A stretch of DNA of 64,000 bases from CAZDDB01 sp963843285 (GCA_963843285.1 CAWJJO010000010.1:71781-135780); one strand, 5' to 3'. Positions 34,701-44,207 are shown, numbered from the stretch's first letter. Notes: generated from the letters alone by a model not told the origin. Numbers and translations are program-made.

Positions 34701-35429
34701 ATGAAAGTCATGTTGCGCGTGGGCTGGGCGATCTTTTCCTGTTTCGTTGTTGAAAGCATCATCTTTGGGTTTTCGGTACTACCGGCAGCCGTTTTCTGGG
34801 AATGGCACTTCTACTGGAAATTGCCGTGGATCTGGCTTCATATAGTCTTGCTCAGCATGGCATTCATTCCAGCATACATACTCTTTGCATTCTCGCTCAT
34901 GGTTCTTTCGGCCATCGCAATGCGCGTTTTGGGTTGGCGCTCGCCGGGGGACGCGGAAATGCCGATCGAAGATCCGGACTGGCCATTGCTGAACTGGATG
35001 CGGTACATCGCTTCCATTCATCTGGTGCGCGTTTTTGCGGGTGTGGCTTTCCGTTCCACACCGCTTTGGACCTTCTACATGCGTCTGAACGGAGCCCGGC
35101 TCGGACATCGGGTTTTCATCAATAGCCTGATGGTAAGCGATCACAATTTGCTGCAATTCGGCAACGATGTCGTGATCGGCAGCGAGGCGCATATCTCGGG
35201 ACACACCGTTGAACATGGAAAAGTGAGAACGGCCGAAGTCCATCTTGGAGACGGTGTTACAGTAGGCGCATCCACTGTGGTGGGAATTGGTGTGGAAGCC
35301 GGCCCGCATTGTCAGATCGGAGCGCTCAGCCTGGTGCCGAAATTCTCGAAGCTCCAGGGAGGTCAAACCTACGCGGGAGTTCCCGTTCGACTCATCGAAA
35401 GCAGGCAGAAGACGGAGAAGGCCGGGTGA
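34701..35429 (+). CDS. Membrane protein with left-handed beta-helix acyltransferase-like domain
   Basis: 242 residues. Two membrane helices (AIFSCFVVESIIFGFSVLPAAVF, HIVLLSMAFIPAYILFAFSLMVL) precede a hexapeptide-repeat beta-helix (VIGSEAHISGHTVEH, VHLGDGVTVGASTVVGIGVE, CQIGALSLVPKF). The shape recalls the C-terminal part of NRPS-like Pls proteins and O-acetyltransferases. It overlaps the next gene (GTGA), so it acts with the alpha/beta hydrolase. Substrate unknown. Confidence 0.7.
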   Translation: MKVMLRVGWAIFSCFVVESIIFGFSVLPAAVFWEWHFYWKLPWIWLHIVLLSMAFIPAYILFAFSLMVLSAIAMRVLGWRSPGDAEMPIEDPDWPLLNWMRYIASIHLVRVFAGVAFRSTPLWTFYMRLNGARLGHRVFINSLMVSDHNLLQFGNDVVIGSEAHISGHTVEHGKVRTAEVHLGDGVTVGASTVVGIGVEAGPHCQIGALSLVPKFSKLQGGQTYAGVPVRLIESRQKTEKAG

Positions 35430-36193
35430 TTGCGCATACATTACCGCATGATGAACAGGGCAAGGGACCCATCCTCGTTCTGGTTCCGGGATTGGACGGT
35501 ACTGCATTGCTTTTCTATCGCCAAATCCCGGCATTAGCCAGGAGATTTGAGGTTCTGACTTTTCCTCTTCCGGATGATTCAGAGTGTACAATGCAATCGC
35601 TGATCGAAGATCTCTATGCTTTAATTCAGGAAGTGACACAGCAACACGGGCAAGATAGAGTTCTTTTGTGCGGCGAATCGTTCGGTGGAGCATTGAGTCT
35701 GAGTTTCGCGCTTGCTCATCCTGAAATGTTAACGGGACTGGTGATCTTGAACTCCTTCCCTCGAATCCGGAATCGTTTAGGGCTATCCACCGGCATCCAG
35801 GTTCTGAAAGCGATCCCCTGGGGCGCGATGAAATTCGTTCGCCGATTCACGGAATGGAAACTTCACTCGCCGCACACGCATGCAGACGATCTCGCCGACT
35901 TTCATGAGCTGATGCTGCAAGTCGGGAAGCAGGGCTATATCCGGCGCCTGGAAATCCTGAAAGATTATGATATTCGGGACCGGTTATCAGAGATCGAAAC
36001 TCCGACTCTCTTTCTCGCCGCCGAACGGGACAAGCTCGTTCCTTCATCAAAAGAAGCCAGGTTCATGGCCGATCGAATGCCGAACGCCCAAACAGTAATG
36101 TTGAAAGGTTATGGCCACATTTGTCTGATCAATCATGACTTCAACCTGATGGACTATCTCCAACCGTGGCTGGAAAGGCTGACTCTGAGCTGA
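35426..36193 (+). CDS. Alpha/beta hydrolase
   Basis: 255 residues from a GTG that overlaps the preceding stop. Oxyanion region LVPGLDGTALLF, nucleophile elbow CGESFGGALS, acid in LFLAAERDKLVPS and histidine in GYGHICLIN complete the Ser-Asp-His triad. It is a serine hydrolase of the esterase/thioesterase type. Coupling to the LbH protein suggests acyl transfer and removal on one envelope substrate. Confidence 0.82.
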   Translation: MIAHTLPHDEQGKGPILVLVPGLDGTALLFYRQIPALARRFEVLTFPLPDDSECTMQSLIEDLYALIQEVTQQHGQDRVLLCGESFGGALSLSFALAHPEMLTGLVILNSFPRIRNRLGLSTGIQVLKAIPWGAMKFVRRFTEWKLHSPHTHADDLADFHELMLQVGKQGYIRRLEILKDYDIRDRLSEIETPTLFLAAERDKLVPSSKEARFMADRMPNAQTVMLKGYGHICLINHDFNLMDYLQPWLERLTLS

Positions 36194-36194
36194 C

Positions 36195-36893
36195 GTGGTA
36201 AAAAGAATTCTCACCGTGCGCAATCTGAATGTGGCGCTCGATCACAGGAGCATCATCAAGAATCTGAACTTTGAGGTGGATGAAGGGGACAACCTTGCGA
36301 TCATCGGCCCGAATGGCTCCGGGAAGACTGTGCTACTGAAAACGCTCCTGGGCCTTTTCCAGCGCGAAGGTGAGATCAATTGGGCGCCGGGAACAAGGCT
36401 GGGATACGTTCCGCAAAAAGTGGACGTAGACCTGCACCTGCCTTTAACGCTTGAAGATCTTTTGCTTGCGAAAGCTGAAGTCGCCGGCATTCCAAGAAAT
36501 GAAATCAAGCTGGTCTCGGAAATCATCAACCTGACTCCGGATATTCTAAAAACTCCGATCGGCCATCTTTCGGGAGGCCAATTCCAAAAAGCTCTGATTT
36601 GCTTCTCTCTTCTCGGGAGACCGAACGTTCTTCTTTTTGATGAACCAACTGCGAGCCTGGATCAGCTTGCGGAAGAACGCATTTATGAGCTCATGAACGA
36701 GCTTCAGGAAAAACAGAAGATTACTATCCTGTTGGTCTCACATGATTTGAATATTCTTTATCAGTACGCTACTAAAGTTCTTTGTATCAACAGGGAAAGA
36801 TTTTGTTTCGGGCGGACTCAGGATCTGAAGTCCGAAGTTTTGGAAAAAGTCTACGGCTCGCCACTCAAACACTATCAACATGACCACCCCTGA
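36195..36893 (+). CDS. ABC ATPase, zinc/manganese-type (ZnuC-like)
   Basis: 232 residues with Walker A GPNGSGKTVLL, signature HLSGGQFQKALI, Walker B VLLFDEPTASLD and SHDLNILYQYA, typical of ZnuC/MntB ATPases. GTG start one base after the hydrolase stop; its end overlaps the permease start by 14 bases. No substrate-binding protein gene is adjacent, which is unusual for importers of this type. Confidence 0.85.
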   Translation: MVKRILTVRNLNVALDHRSIIKNLNFEVDEGDNLAIIGPNGSGKTVLLKTLLGLFQREGEINWAPGTRLGYVPQKVDVDLHLPLTLEDLLLAKAEVAGIPRNEIKLVSEIINLTPDILKTPIGHLSGGQFQKALICFSLLGRPNVLLFDEPTASLDQLAEERIYELMNELQEKQKITILLVSHDLNILYQYATKVLCINRERFCFGRTQDLKSEVLEKVYGSPLKHYQHDHP

Positions 36894-37647
36894 AATTTAC
36901 GGATTTAGTCTTGCCTTGCTGACTGCTGCGGCCGCCGGGCTTGTCGGCAGTTTCGCTTTGCTGAAAAAGACAGTTTTGGCCGGAGATGTCATGTCGCATA
37001 TTGCGCTGCCCGGATTGGGTCTGGCGATTCTTTTCAAGGTCCACCCGTTGATCGGCGGCGCTGCAACTTTATTCCTGGGAACGATTCTGATCTGGCAACT
37101 TCAGAAAACAACCGGGCTGTCGACGGATGCAATGATCGGTGTCGTATTTGCGACTTCGCTTGCGGCGGGAGCTTTGTTGACTCCGAGGGAGGATCTGATT
37201 GAGGCTTTGTTCGGCGGTTACGGAAATATCAGTTTACTGGAATTTTCGATCGGGATCGTCGCCGCTCTTTTTGTGATCGGCTTTGTCCTCAAGTTCAGAA
37301 ACAGGTTGATCCTGATCCTGTTTTCGCCGGACCTGGCCACTGTATCGAACATTCATGTGAATCGATTGAATCTTTATTTTCTCCTGGTCTTTAGCCTGAC
37401 CATCATTCTGGGATTGAGATTCTTAGGGGCGCTTCTTGTGGGAGCTCTCCTGATTATTCCTTCGGCAACAGGAAGGCAGCTCACACACACGCTGCCTGCT
37501 TTCTTGATCCTGTCCTCGGTTGTCAGTGTCATTTCCGTTGGCGCCGGGATCCTGATTTCCAATGTCTACCACCTCGTTCCAGGACCGGCAGTAATTTCCA
37601 TCGCAGGTGCAATGTTCTTTCTTAGCTTGATCAAGAGGCAAACGTAG
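36880..37647 (+). CDS. ABC permease, zinc/manganese-type (ZnuB-like)
   Basis: 255 residues with about eight helices and the ABC-3 family motifs GDVMSHIALPGLGLAIL, STDAMIGVVFATSLAAGALL and RFLGALLVGALLIIPSATGRQLT. It should pair with the ATPase just upstream to import a divalent metal. Confidence 0.87.
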   Translation: MTTPEIYGFSLALLTAAAAGLVGSFALLKKTVLAGDVMSHIALPGLGLAILFKVHPLIGGAATLFLGTILIWQLQKTTGLSTDAMIGVVFATSLAAGALLTPREDLIEALFGGYGNISLLEFSIGIVAALFVIGFVLKFRNRLILILFSPDLATVSNIHVNRLNLYFLLVFSLTIILGLRFLGALLVGALLIIPSATGRQLTHTLPAFLILSSVVSVISVGAGILISNVYHLVPGPAVISIAGAMFFLSLIKRQT

Positions 37648-37659
37648 ATGCTTTGTCGA

Positions 37660-37732
37660 GCTAGTGGAGTGCGGGCTTCCAGCCCGCAGAGCTCGGTGGG
37701 CAGGGATGCTTGCGGTCCCGCTAGCGTCGGTT
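37660..37732. repeat. Dispersed hairpin repeat cluster
   Basis: GCGGGCTTCCAGCCCGC and GGGCAGGGATGCTTGCGGTCCCGC with flanking CTAGTGGAG/CCGCTAGC sequences, between the convergent permease and HlyD genes. Confidence 0.6.
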
Positions 37733-37733
37733 A

Positions 37734-38903
37734 TTAGAAACGGACGGCTGTTCCGTCCTCTAATTCATTAGATGGATGCAGAATCACGGGTTCTCCCGTC
37801 TTCATCCCTCCGGTAATTTCAGCTTCCGATGGATTGCGGTGGCCGACTTGAATCTTTCGCAGTTGCGCTTTTCCCGATTCCGGCACAAAGACGCTCCATT
37901 CCTGTCCGTAACGAAAAAGGGCAGTGGTTGGAATCTTCAGAACGGAAGGGCTGGACCAAATCACAACATGGCATTCTACCAGGTAGCCATCACCCAGCGC
38001 TCCCGGCGGGTCCAGAAGATCGGCAATGATGTTGACCCGTTGCTCTTCGATTCCAAGTGCCGACACTTTTGTAAATGCCATCGGCTCCACGAGTCGCACG
38101 CGTCCGCGTAATATTTGTTCGCCGCCCCATTCTCCGATGCGAACGGGATCTCCTGCTTTGATCTTCACAGCATCAGTGGAAAGAAAATCGACAACAACTT
38201 CCAGCCTGGATGGATCACCCAGGGTGAGAAGTGCAGTCCCTGTATCGACCACCCGTTCGCTTTTTTCGGCAATGTTTAGAACGCGCCCGGATACCGGCGA
38301 AACGAGCCGTACCAGATGATCTCCACCCGGTTGCAGCGCGATCAGGCCCGCCCGCGCCACAGCCAATTCGGAGGACGCGGCACGCGCTTTGAATCTGGCA
38401 GCCTCCAGTTGCTTAGACGCTATGAGTTCCGCGCTTCTTGCTTGTTCCAATTGCTGAGGAGGAATTAGTCCTTCGCGAGCGAGCTGCTCAGCTCGCGCCT
38501 GGTCGCGCTTTGCTTGTTGATAGGCCGTCTGCTGCTGAGCTGCCTGCTGTTCCGTTTCTTTGCGGTATGCTTCGGCCGCCTCCGCCCGTGAGGATACTTC
38601 CAGTTTTTCCCGTTCGCTCAAGGGAAGTGGATTGAGCAAAGCAACTACATCACCTTCGGATATCGCGTCCCCTTCGTGCAGTTCGATTCTCACCAGCCGT
38701 CCTTGTACCGGCGCCGATATGACAAAGCGGTCATGCGCGCGTGTTTTCCCCTGCCCGTCAATTGTGATGCTCAGGGCTCCTTTTGACGCGTAACCAATCT
38801 CTACGGGTATGCGATTGGGCCGCATCGCGAAATAAATCAGAACGCCAAGAGTAAGAACAGCGAAGAACCCATAGAGGATCTTTCTGGAAGCTCGAGTTTT
38901 CAT
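37734..38903 (-). CDS. HlyD/RND-type periplasmic adaptor
   Basis: 389 residues: N-terminal helix (ILYGFFAVLTLGVLIYFAM), lipoyl half (HEGDAISEGDVVALLNPLP), alpha-hairpin (about 95-190, AYRKETEQQAAQQQTAYQQA), second lipoyl half (SPVSGRVLNIAEKSERVVDTG) and barrel domain. It lies two bases after the FtsX-like permease gene and after a LolD-like ATPase, forming a DevBCA/MacAB-like exporter. No TolC gene accompanies it; the one at 20616 may be shared. Confidence 0.85.
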   Translation of the reverse strand: MKTRASRKILYGFFAVLTLGVLIYFAMRPNRIPVEIGYASKGALSITIDGQGKTRAHDRFVISAPVQGRLVRIELHEGDAISEGDVVALLNPLPLSEREKLEVSSRAEAAEAYRKETEQQAAQQQTAYQQAKRDQARAEQLAREGLIPPQQLEQARSAELIASKQLEAARFKARAASSELAVARAGLIALQPGGDHLVRLVSPVSGRVLNIAEKSERVVDTGTALLTLGDPSRLEVVVDFLSTDAVKIKAGDPVRIGEWGGEQILRGRVRLVEPMAFTKVSALGIEEQRVNIIADLLDPPGALGDGYLVECHVVIWSSPSVLKIPTTALFRYGQEWSVFVPESGKAQLRKIQVGHRNPSEAEITGGMKTGEPVILHPSNELEDGTAVRF

Positions 38904-38905
38904 GG

Positions 38906-41269
38906 TTATTCCCTCGTTTTGAGGACCTCAATCAGGTCCAAATGGCGGATTCTTCGCACGATCAAGTATCCGGAAACCAGGGAAGAAAGAAATGTAACAA
39001 GAAATGCGAATGTATACGTCCGCGGGGTAACAATGATCGGAAGACGGTATAGATCAGATGCTTTTCCTTGTGTTGCGAGGACACATATCCCGTAACCGAT
39101 CAGAAAACCAGCCGGAGTAGCGAACAGCATCAGGAGCGCTTGCTCTCCAAGAAGCATCCAGGAGATTTCGTTTCGAGTGAATCCGAGCACCCGCAATGAA
39201 GCAAGCTCGTGCCCACGTTCTGATAAGGCGATTCGGGCTCCGTTGTAAACCATGCTGAATGCGATCACACATGCGAACCCGATCAGCATATCCAACGAGA
39301 TTTGCAGACTTTGTGCGATTGTCTGTTGAAACGATTTGAGCATCACTTCCCGGATAGAGACTCCTGCGATAACAGGCGTCTTCTTCAATGTGGAATAGAG
39401 CCGGCCGGTAGCGCTGGAATCCACCGAGAGAAGACATCCGGAGAATACAGGCGCTTCCTCCAGCAGCCGGTGGAGTGCATCGAGATTCATATACCCCGAA
39501 AGCCCGATCGGTTCGTCTACTGTCGCTGTAAGTATGATTTCGCGAACCGGTCTCGCGCCTTCCAGGATTTCCACGGTGAGAGTTTGACCGGGTCGAATTC
39601 CGAGATCTTCAGCCAGGACGTCCGTCAGCACAATTCCCTCGGCGGGAAGCTGGACTTTCCGAAACTTCTGGTCCACGATTCGCCGGAGATCACCGTCTGG
39701 CTGTAGACCCAGAATTCCGATCCGCTTTGAGCGATGACCGAAACGAAGACGCGCAGGGACTACCCTGTATGGCTCTACCTGGATCACTCCCGGAAGATGC
39801 AACACGCTATTTACCACTGCCGGACCAAGATTGTTTTGAAAAACGACTGTCGCATCTTCACGCTGAATTGTATGAAACTGAAGCCGCATCAGATGATCCA
39901 TCGCATCAAAGAAATACAATCCTACTACCATGACCGCAACCGCAAGCGCGATGCCTAGAGCTGAAAGGGAAGCTTTGACCGGCCTTCTCGCAATATTTCG
40001 GACAATTAATCGCGCGTTGATCGAGATCATGCGATTGAATCCGAACCGTTCGAGCCACCCTGCGTGAAACGCCGCGGGAGGTTCGGGGCGCATCGCTTCC
40101 GCAGGCGGAAGCTGCACTGCTTTTCTTACGCCTGTAATGGCCCCCACTGTGGCGGCTGCAAGACTGATGAAGAAGCTCAGCGACAGCAAGGGGAGTCCGG
40201 CGCGGTATTGAAAGATTGGAAAATGAAAAAAACGTTCGTAGATGGTCCCGAGTGCTGACCCGGCCCACAGGCCGATCAGGCTACCCAGAATAGATCCGCC
40301 AAGCACGCAAAGAACAGCAAATTTCAAGAAATGAAAACCGATCGCCGGGTTGCTGTATCCAAAAGCCTTCATCAGCCCGATTTGATTTCGCTGAGTTGCA
40401 ACCAGACGGGACAGGACGATATTGATTAGAAAAGCGGCGACTGCCAGAAAAATCGAAGGCACAACAGTGCTGGTAACGCGCGTTTCATCGATCTCGCCCT
40501 TAATGAAATTGTGGGAAATCTGGTCCTCGCGGCCATATGCTCCTGTCCCGCCATAGGGTCCTAACAGCCGGTCGAGCTGTGTGATGACTTCCGCTTTGGA
40601 AGCGCCGGGTGAAAGCGAAAGAGCGACATCGTTAAAAGCCGCCTCCATGTCGTAAGCGGCGGCCAGACTCCTGTCGTTCATCCAAAAGACGCCAAAACGT
40701 CTGCTATCAGGTAATACTTCCGTGCCTCGAATTTCGTAGATGTATTCGGGTGAGATTGCGATTCCCACAATCTCGAGCCTTTGCCATCGGCCGTTGATTA
40801 CCGAATCAATTCCGTCTCCCAGTTTCAGTTTGTTGGCGGAAGCAAACGCTTCGCTGACCAATACTTCTCCCGGTCCGGATGGTTCCGGATAGCGACCATG
40901 ACGAATGTAAATATCATTCAGGATCGATGTTTGAAGATCGGGAATCGAAATCAAGCGTCCTGTTGCTGGCTCTTCCAACCCGGGAATGTCCAGCGTTACT
41001 TCCATCACAATCCGGGTGTTCACTTCCGCTACTCCCGGGATTGAATTGATATTTGTTACCAGGGATTCAGGCGCTCGTTTTACGGGCGCGAATACATCCG
41101 TAAAACGATACGCGCGGTAGTAAAGCTGCTGCGAGCTTGTCAGCGAGTTGTAGTTGCTGCGCATTGCGATGAAGCTGGCGATGCCGCAAGCAACCACAAG
41201 CGAGATTGCCGTCACTTGCGCGCGGTAATGTTTCAAATCGCGGATCAACTTCCGATCGAGTGACGTCAT
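38906..41269 (-). CDS. FtsX/MacB-like ABC permease (DevC-like, duplicated)
   Basis: 787 residues with an N-terminal helix (YRAQVTAISLVVACGIASFI), a periplasmic MacB-core domain, three helices with an FtsX domain, a second periplasmic domain, and three more C-terminal helices, so two FtsX modules in one chain. The start MTSLDRKLIRDL at 41269 is preferred over the unlike upstream extension. The ATPase gene ends at 41274, five bases away. Confidence 0.85.
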   Translation of the reverse strand: MTSLDRKLIRDLKHYRAQVTAISLVVACGIASFIAMRSNYNSLTSSQQLYYRAYRFTDVFAPVKRAPESLVTNINSIPGVAEVNTRIVMEVTLDIPGLEEPATGRLISIPDLQTSILNDIYIRHGRYPEPSGPGEVLVSEAFASANKLKLGDGIDSVINGRWQRLEIVGIAISPEYIYEIRGTEVLPDSRRFGVFWMNDRSLAAAYDMEAAFNDVALSLSPGASKAEVITQLDRLLGPYGGTGAYGREDQISHNFIKGEIDETRVTSTVVPSIFLAVAAFLINIVLSRLVATQRNQIGLMKAFGYSNPAIGFHFLKFAVLCVLGGSILGSLIGLWAGSALGTIYERFFHFPIFQYRAGLPLLSLSFFISLAAATVGAITGVRKAVQLPPAEAMRPEPPAAFHAGWLERFGFNRMISINARLIVRNIARRPVKASLSALGIALAVAVMVVGLYFFDAMDHLMRLQFHTIQREDATVVFQNNLGPAVVNSVLHLPGVIQVEPYRVVPARLRFGHRSKRIGILGLQPDGDLRRIVDQKFRKVQLPAEGIVLTDVLAEDLGIRPGQTLTVEILEGARPVREIILTATVDEPIGLSGYMNLDALHRLLEEAPVFSGCLLSVDSSATGRLYSTLKKTPVIAGVSIREVMLKSFQQTIAQSLQISLDMLIGFACVIAFSMVYNGARIALSERGHELASLRVLGFTRNEISWMLLGEQALLMLFATPAGFLIGYGICVLATQGKASDLYRLPIIVTPRTYTFAFLVTFLSSLVSGYLIVRRIRHLDLIEVLKTRE

Positions 41270-41273
41270 ATTT

Positions 41274-41993
41274 TCACCAGGCCAGCTCATCCGGCTTTGC
41301 TTTCTTTTCATTTTTCCGAATGTCAACGATGCTTCCGCTGCTGATCCGGACGACGCGATCGGCCATGGCCGCAATTGCCGCATTGTGTGTAATTACAGCG
41401 GTGATCGTTTTCAGCTCTTGATTGACTCGTTCGAGAACTTCGAGGACTAACTTTCCTGTAGCATAATCCAGAGCGCCGGTTGGTTCATCGCATAGAAGCA
41501 CATCCGGACGCTTCGCCACGGCTCGCGCGATCGCCACCCGCTGTTGTTCCCCACCGGAAAGCTGAGCGGGGAAATGATGAAGGCGCTCGGAAAGACCAAC
41601 CAGACTTAATGCTTCCTCCGGGTCCAATGGATTCTCCGCGATCTCCGTGACCAGAGAAACATTTTCAACGGCTGTCAAGCTGGGAATCAGATTATAGAAC
41701 TGGAATACGAAACCCACATGTTCGCGGCGATAACGCGTTAACTCCCGGTCATCGGAATTTGTCAGGTTATGATCGCGATACAGAACTTCGCCACTGGTTG
41801 GAGTATCCAGTCCACCCAGTATGTTCAAAAGCGTGGATTTTCCACTTCCGGAGGGTCCTAACAGCACAACGAATTCACCGGGGAACAGATCAAAGTCAAC
41901 GCCCCGAAGAGCGTGGACCTGGACATCGCCCATCTGATAAACCTTCGAGATTTTGTGAATGTGAAAAACTGCTTCAGTCAACATGGCTTCCAT
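41274..41993 (-). CDS. ABC ATPase, LolD/MacB-type
   Basis: 239 residues: Walker A GPSGSGKSTLLNILGGLD, signature QLSGGEQQRVAIARAVA, Walker B VLLCDEPTGALD and VITHNAAIAAMADRVVRI. It drives the FtsX-like permease downstream. First gene of a three-gene operon (ATPase, permease, adaptor). An ATG at 41984 is an alternative start. Confidence 0.9.
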   Translation of the reverse strand: MEAMLTEAVFHIHKISKVYQMGDVQVHALRGVDFDLFPGEFVVLLGPSGSGKSTLLNILGGLDTPTSGEVLYRDHNLTNSDDRELTRYRREHVGFVFQFYNLIPSLTAVENVSLVTEIAENPLDPEEALSLVGLSERLHHFPAQLSGGEQQRVAIARAVAKRPDVLLCDEPTGALDYATGKLVLEVLERVNQELKTITAVITHNAAIAAMADRVVRISSGSIVDIRKNEKKAKPDELAW

Positions 41994-42072
41994 TCAGTTT
42001 TTACGAGCAAAGGAGATGCCATAACAGAGTTCCATCGCCGGTTTCCGGGTGATTGTGTCATCATGTAGGAAC

Positions 42073-42627
42073 ATGACACCCACACTCAAGACACCACGGC
42101 TCATTCTACGTCAACTGGAGCTCGCTGATGCCGGTCAGACGCAAATCCTTTTTCCACAATGGGACATTGTCCGGCTTTTGGCGAAACGTGTTCCCTGGCC
42201 TTATCCGCACGATGGCGCGTACAGGTTCTATCACGACGTAGCGTTGCCTGCAATCGAGAAAGGTGATGAATGGCACTGGACGTTGCGGCTGAAAAGTGAT
42301 CCAGATCAACTGATCGGGAGCATCTGTCTGATGCGGAACGAGAACGACAATCGTGGTTTCTGGATGGGTTTGCCATGGCAACGACAGAGGCTGATGACCG
42401 AAGCATGCGAGGCGGTAAACGATTACTGGTTCTTCACTTTGAAATTTCCCGTGATGCGTGTTCCGAAAGCGATTGCAAATACGGCCTCGCGGCGCATTTC
42501 CGAAAAACATGGAATGCGTGTGGTCGCTGTTGAAGACCGTGAGTACGTCTCTGGAGTATTCCCGGGCGAGATCTGGGAAATCACTGTGCAGGAATGGCGG
42601 GCATTCAGGCAACAGCAGAATCGATGA
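42073..42627 (+). CDS. GNAT-family N-acetyltransferase (RimJ-like)
   Basis: 184 residues with the start TPRLILRQLELADAGQ, ALPAIEKGDEWHWTLRLK, acetyl-CoA-binding region GFWMGLPWQRQRLMTEAC and the late NTASRRISEKHGMR motif common to RimJ/RimL-type acetyltransferases. The ATG at 42073 follows TAGGAA. Substrate unknown. Confidence 0.8.
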   Translation: MTPTLKTPRLILRQLELADAGQTQILFPQWDIVRLLAKRVPWPYPHDGAYRFYHDVALPAIEKGDEWHWTLRLKSDPDQLIGSICLMRNENDNRGFWMGLPWQRQRLMTEACEAVNDYWFFTLKFPVMRVPKAIANTASRRISEKHGMRVVAVEDREYVSGVFPGEIWEITVQEWRAFRQQQNR

Positions 42628-42629
42628 TC

Positions 42630-42655
42630 GGCAGGCTGGAGGCCCGCGCTAAAGC
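42630..42655. repeat. Dispersed hairpin repeat
   Basis: GGCAGGCTGGAGGCCCGCGCT, a degenerate unit of the GCAGGC family right after the GNAT stop. Confidence 0.5.
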
Positions 42656-42749
42656 TAAAAAGATTCTCGTCCTGCATTTTTCAGATCGCTGTCAGCATGT
42701 CGAAATCATGACAGTTTGTCTGACTTCATTCAGGATTCTTTTTAAACAT

Positions 42750-43610
42750 TTAGTATGATTGTATTAGCGATCTCTCCATCAATCTTCTGCACTCTTCTTC
42801 GCGCCCACGCACGATCCTGTGTCCTTTCAACGGACCTGCCGGAGCTGTGATCACCGTGCATTGTCTTTCTCCCTGTCCGCCGTCGTAATAAATGACCACC
42901 CAGTCCTGTGTCTTGCCAAATTCATGAGCTCTGGCGGTATTGGAAAAGAGCGCTGTGTAATGTGTTTGGGCGCGCCGCGTGTGGAGAATAGGAAGCCATG
43001 CTTCCCCTTTCGGGTTAAACCGTCGGGGCGCAATCACGGGGAGGCGGTCCGCTGCAGCATCAGATCTGTATTGCTCGTCGACACCAAGAATTTCGCTCAC
43101 AGGAGGTTCCATCGAGAGATTTCGTTGAGCGGGTTCGCGAATTCGACCGAGCCTGGCGGCCAGAGAATCGCGAATTCCAGCGAGGCGTTTTTCTCCAAAG
43201 CCTTCAATTTGTTCCAACCTTCCATCGTAAGCCGCAGCTTCAAGCTCTTCCAGAGTGTCGATGCCGAGGTCTTCATGGATTCGTTCCGCGAAGATTCTTC
43301 CGATGCCGGGAGCTGTAGCCAGAATTTCAACAGGATCGCTTTCTCCCCGGAGCCTCTGCAGCATCGGGAGCCGGCCGGTTACTACGAGTTGATAAATCGA
43401 ACGAGACAGATTCTTGCCGATTCCGGGCAACTGATCGAGGCCTTCCAGTCCTTCCGCCTTCACTATTTCGGACACCGGTTTGCCCAAATGACGGATTGTA
43501 TCGGCGGCTCGACGGTACGCCTGTATTCGAAAGACATTTGCGCCCTGCTCAGTCAAAATGCGCGCCACCTCGAGCAATCGTTCCGCGACCTGCCGGTTCA
43601 GGTTGTCCAT
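42750..43610 (-). CDS. Helix-hairpin-helix DNA-binding protein (PolX N-terminal-like, no polymerase)
   Basis: 286 residues. It begins like family X DNA polymerases (DNLNRQVAERLLEVARILTEQGANVFRIQAYRRAADTI region; HhH motifs LDQLPGIGKNLSRSIYQLV, ILATAPGIGRIFAERI and LEQIEGFGEKRLAGI), but lacks the catalytic palm and PHP domains. A distinct C-terminal domain (LPILHTRRAQTHYTALFSNT, WVVIYYDGG) follows. It probably binds DNA structure without copying. Full PolX is about 570 residues. Confidence 0.72.
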   Translation of the reverse strand: MDNLNRQVAERLLEVARILTEQGANVFRIQAYRRAADTIRHLGKPVSEIVKAEGLEGLDQLPGIGKNLSRSIYQLVVTGRLPMLQRLRGESDPVEILATAPGIGRIFAERIHEDLGIDTLEELEAAAYDGRLEQIEGFGEKRLAGIRDSLAARLGRIREPAQRNLSMEPPVSEILGVDEQYRSDAAADRLPVIAPRRFNPKGEAWLPILHTRRAQTHYTALFSNTARAHEFGKTQDWVVIYYDGGQGERQCTVITAPAGPLKGHRIVRGREEECRRLMERSLIQSY

Positions 43611-43642
43611 GATGTTCTTTCGCAACCATCTTAACGGTTGTA

Positions 43643-43664
43643 GGGGCGACCCTTGTGGTCGCCC
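43643..43664. repeat. GGCGACC-type dispersed palindrome
   Basis: GGGGCGACCCTTGTGGTCGCCC, the same unit as the two at 51516-51580, in the gap between divergent genes. Confidence 0.65.
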
Positions 43665-43714
43665 TCAGTCTGATAAGCACAAGTCATGCCGGAAAGCCAA
43701 ATGCTGCAAGCATC

Positions 43715-43730
43715 TGGTATGTTCCTTGCT
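43715..43730 (+). promoter_or_regulatory. Sigma-54-like promoter of the small protein and site-2 protease genes
   Basis: TGGTAT-GTTCC-TTGCT, GG and GC ten bases apart. The predicted start near 43740 is only about ten bases before the ATG at 43751, so the ATG at 43763 (after AGGA) may be the real one. An inverted ATGCT-GCA-AGCAT lies just upstream. Confidence 0.45.
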
Positions 43731-43750
43731 TAGATTCATAGAGAGAAGTC

Positions 43751-44176
43751 ATGAGGACAGCTATGAGAATCAAACAAATAAAGAAATACTTTCAACAATA
43801 CCAGGAATACTTCATTCCATTGGCGAGCGGCTTGTTGAGCCTGATCCTGGGGCAGATCATTCACCCACGAGTGGTGGTTGTAAAAGACCGTTTGCCAAAA
43901 GAGGAGGCGGGTCGAACAGATTCGGCAGAAGCCAAATCACCAAAACGAAAACCGGTTCAACGCAGCGCGATCGGTACAATCGTGAAGCTCGGCTTGTTTG
44001 CCGCAGCAGCGGTAGGCGCATACAGATATGCGACTCAAACACGCGAGTCGCGCAGGAGTGTAGAAGATACAAAGGCTGACACGGAAATTCAGGCCGATGA
44101 CGAATTGATCGTTGTATCAGCAAACGCCATCAAAATCGAACGGATCGAGGATTCGGCAGACACAATTCAGAAATAA
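43751..44176 (+). CDS. Small hypothetical membrane protein
   Basis: 141 residues with two hydrophobic stretches (FIPLASGLLSLILGQII and SAIGTIVKLGLFAAAAVGAYRYA) separated by a basic segment and followed by an acidic tail. No family was recognised. The ATG at 43763 is a good alternative start. It precedes the site-2 protease by 31 bases and may be its partner or substrate. Confidence 0.55.
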   Translation: MRTAMRIKQIKKYFQQYQEYFIPLASGLLSLILGQIIHPRVVVVKDRLPKEEAGRTDSAEAKSPKRKPVQRSAIGTIVKLGLFAAAAVGAYRYATQTRESRRSVEDTKADTEIQADDELIVVSANAIKIERIEDSADTIQK

Positions 44177-44207
44177 TTCTGGATGATTGTTGCCCGCGAA
44201 GAAGCTT

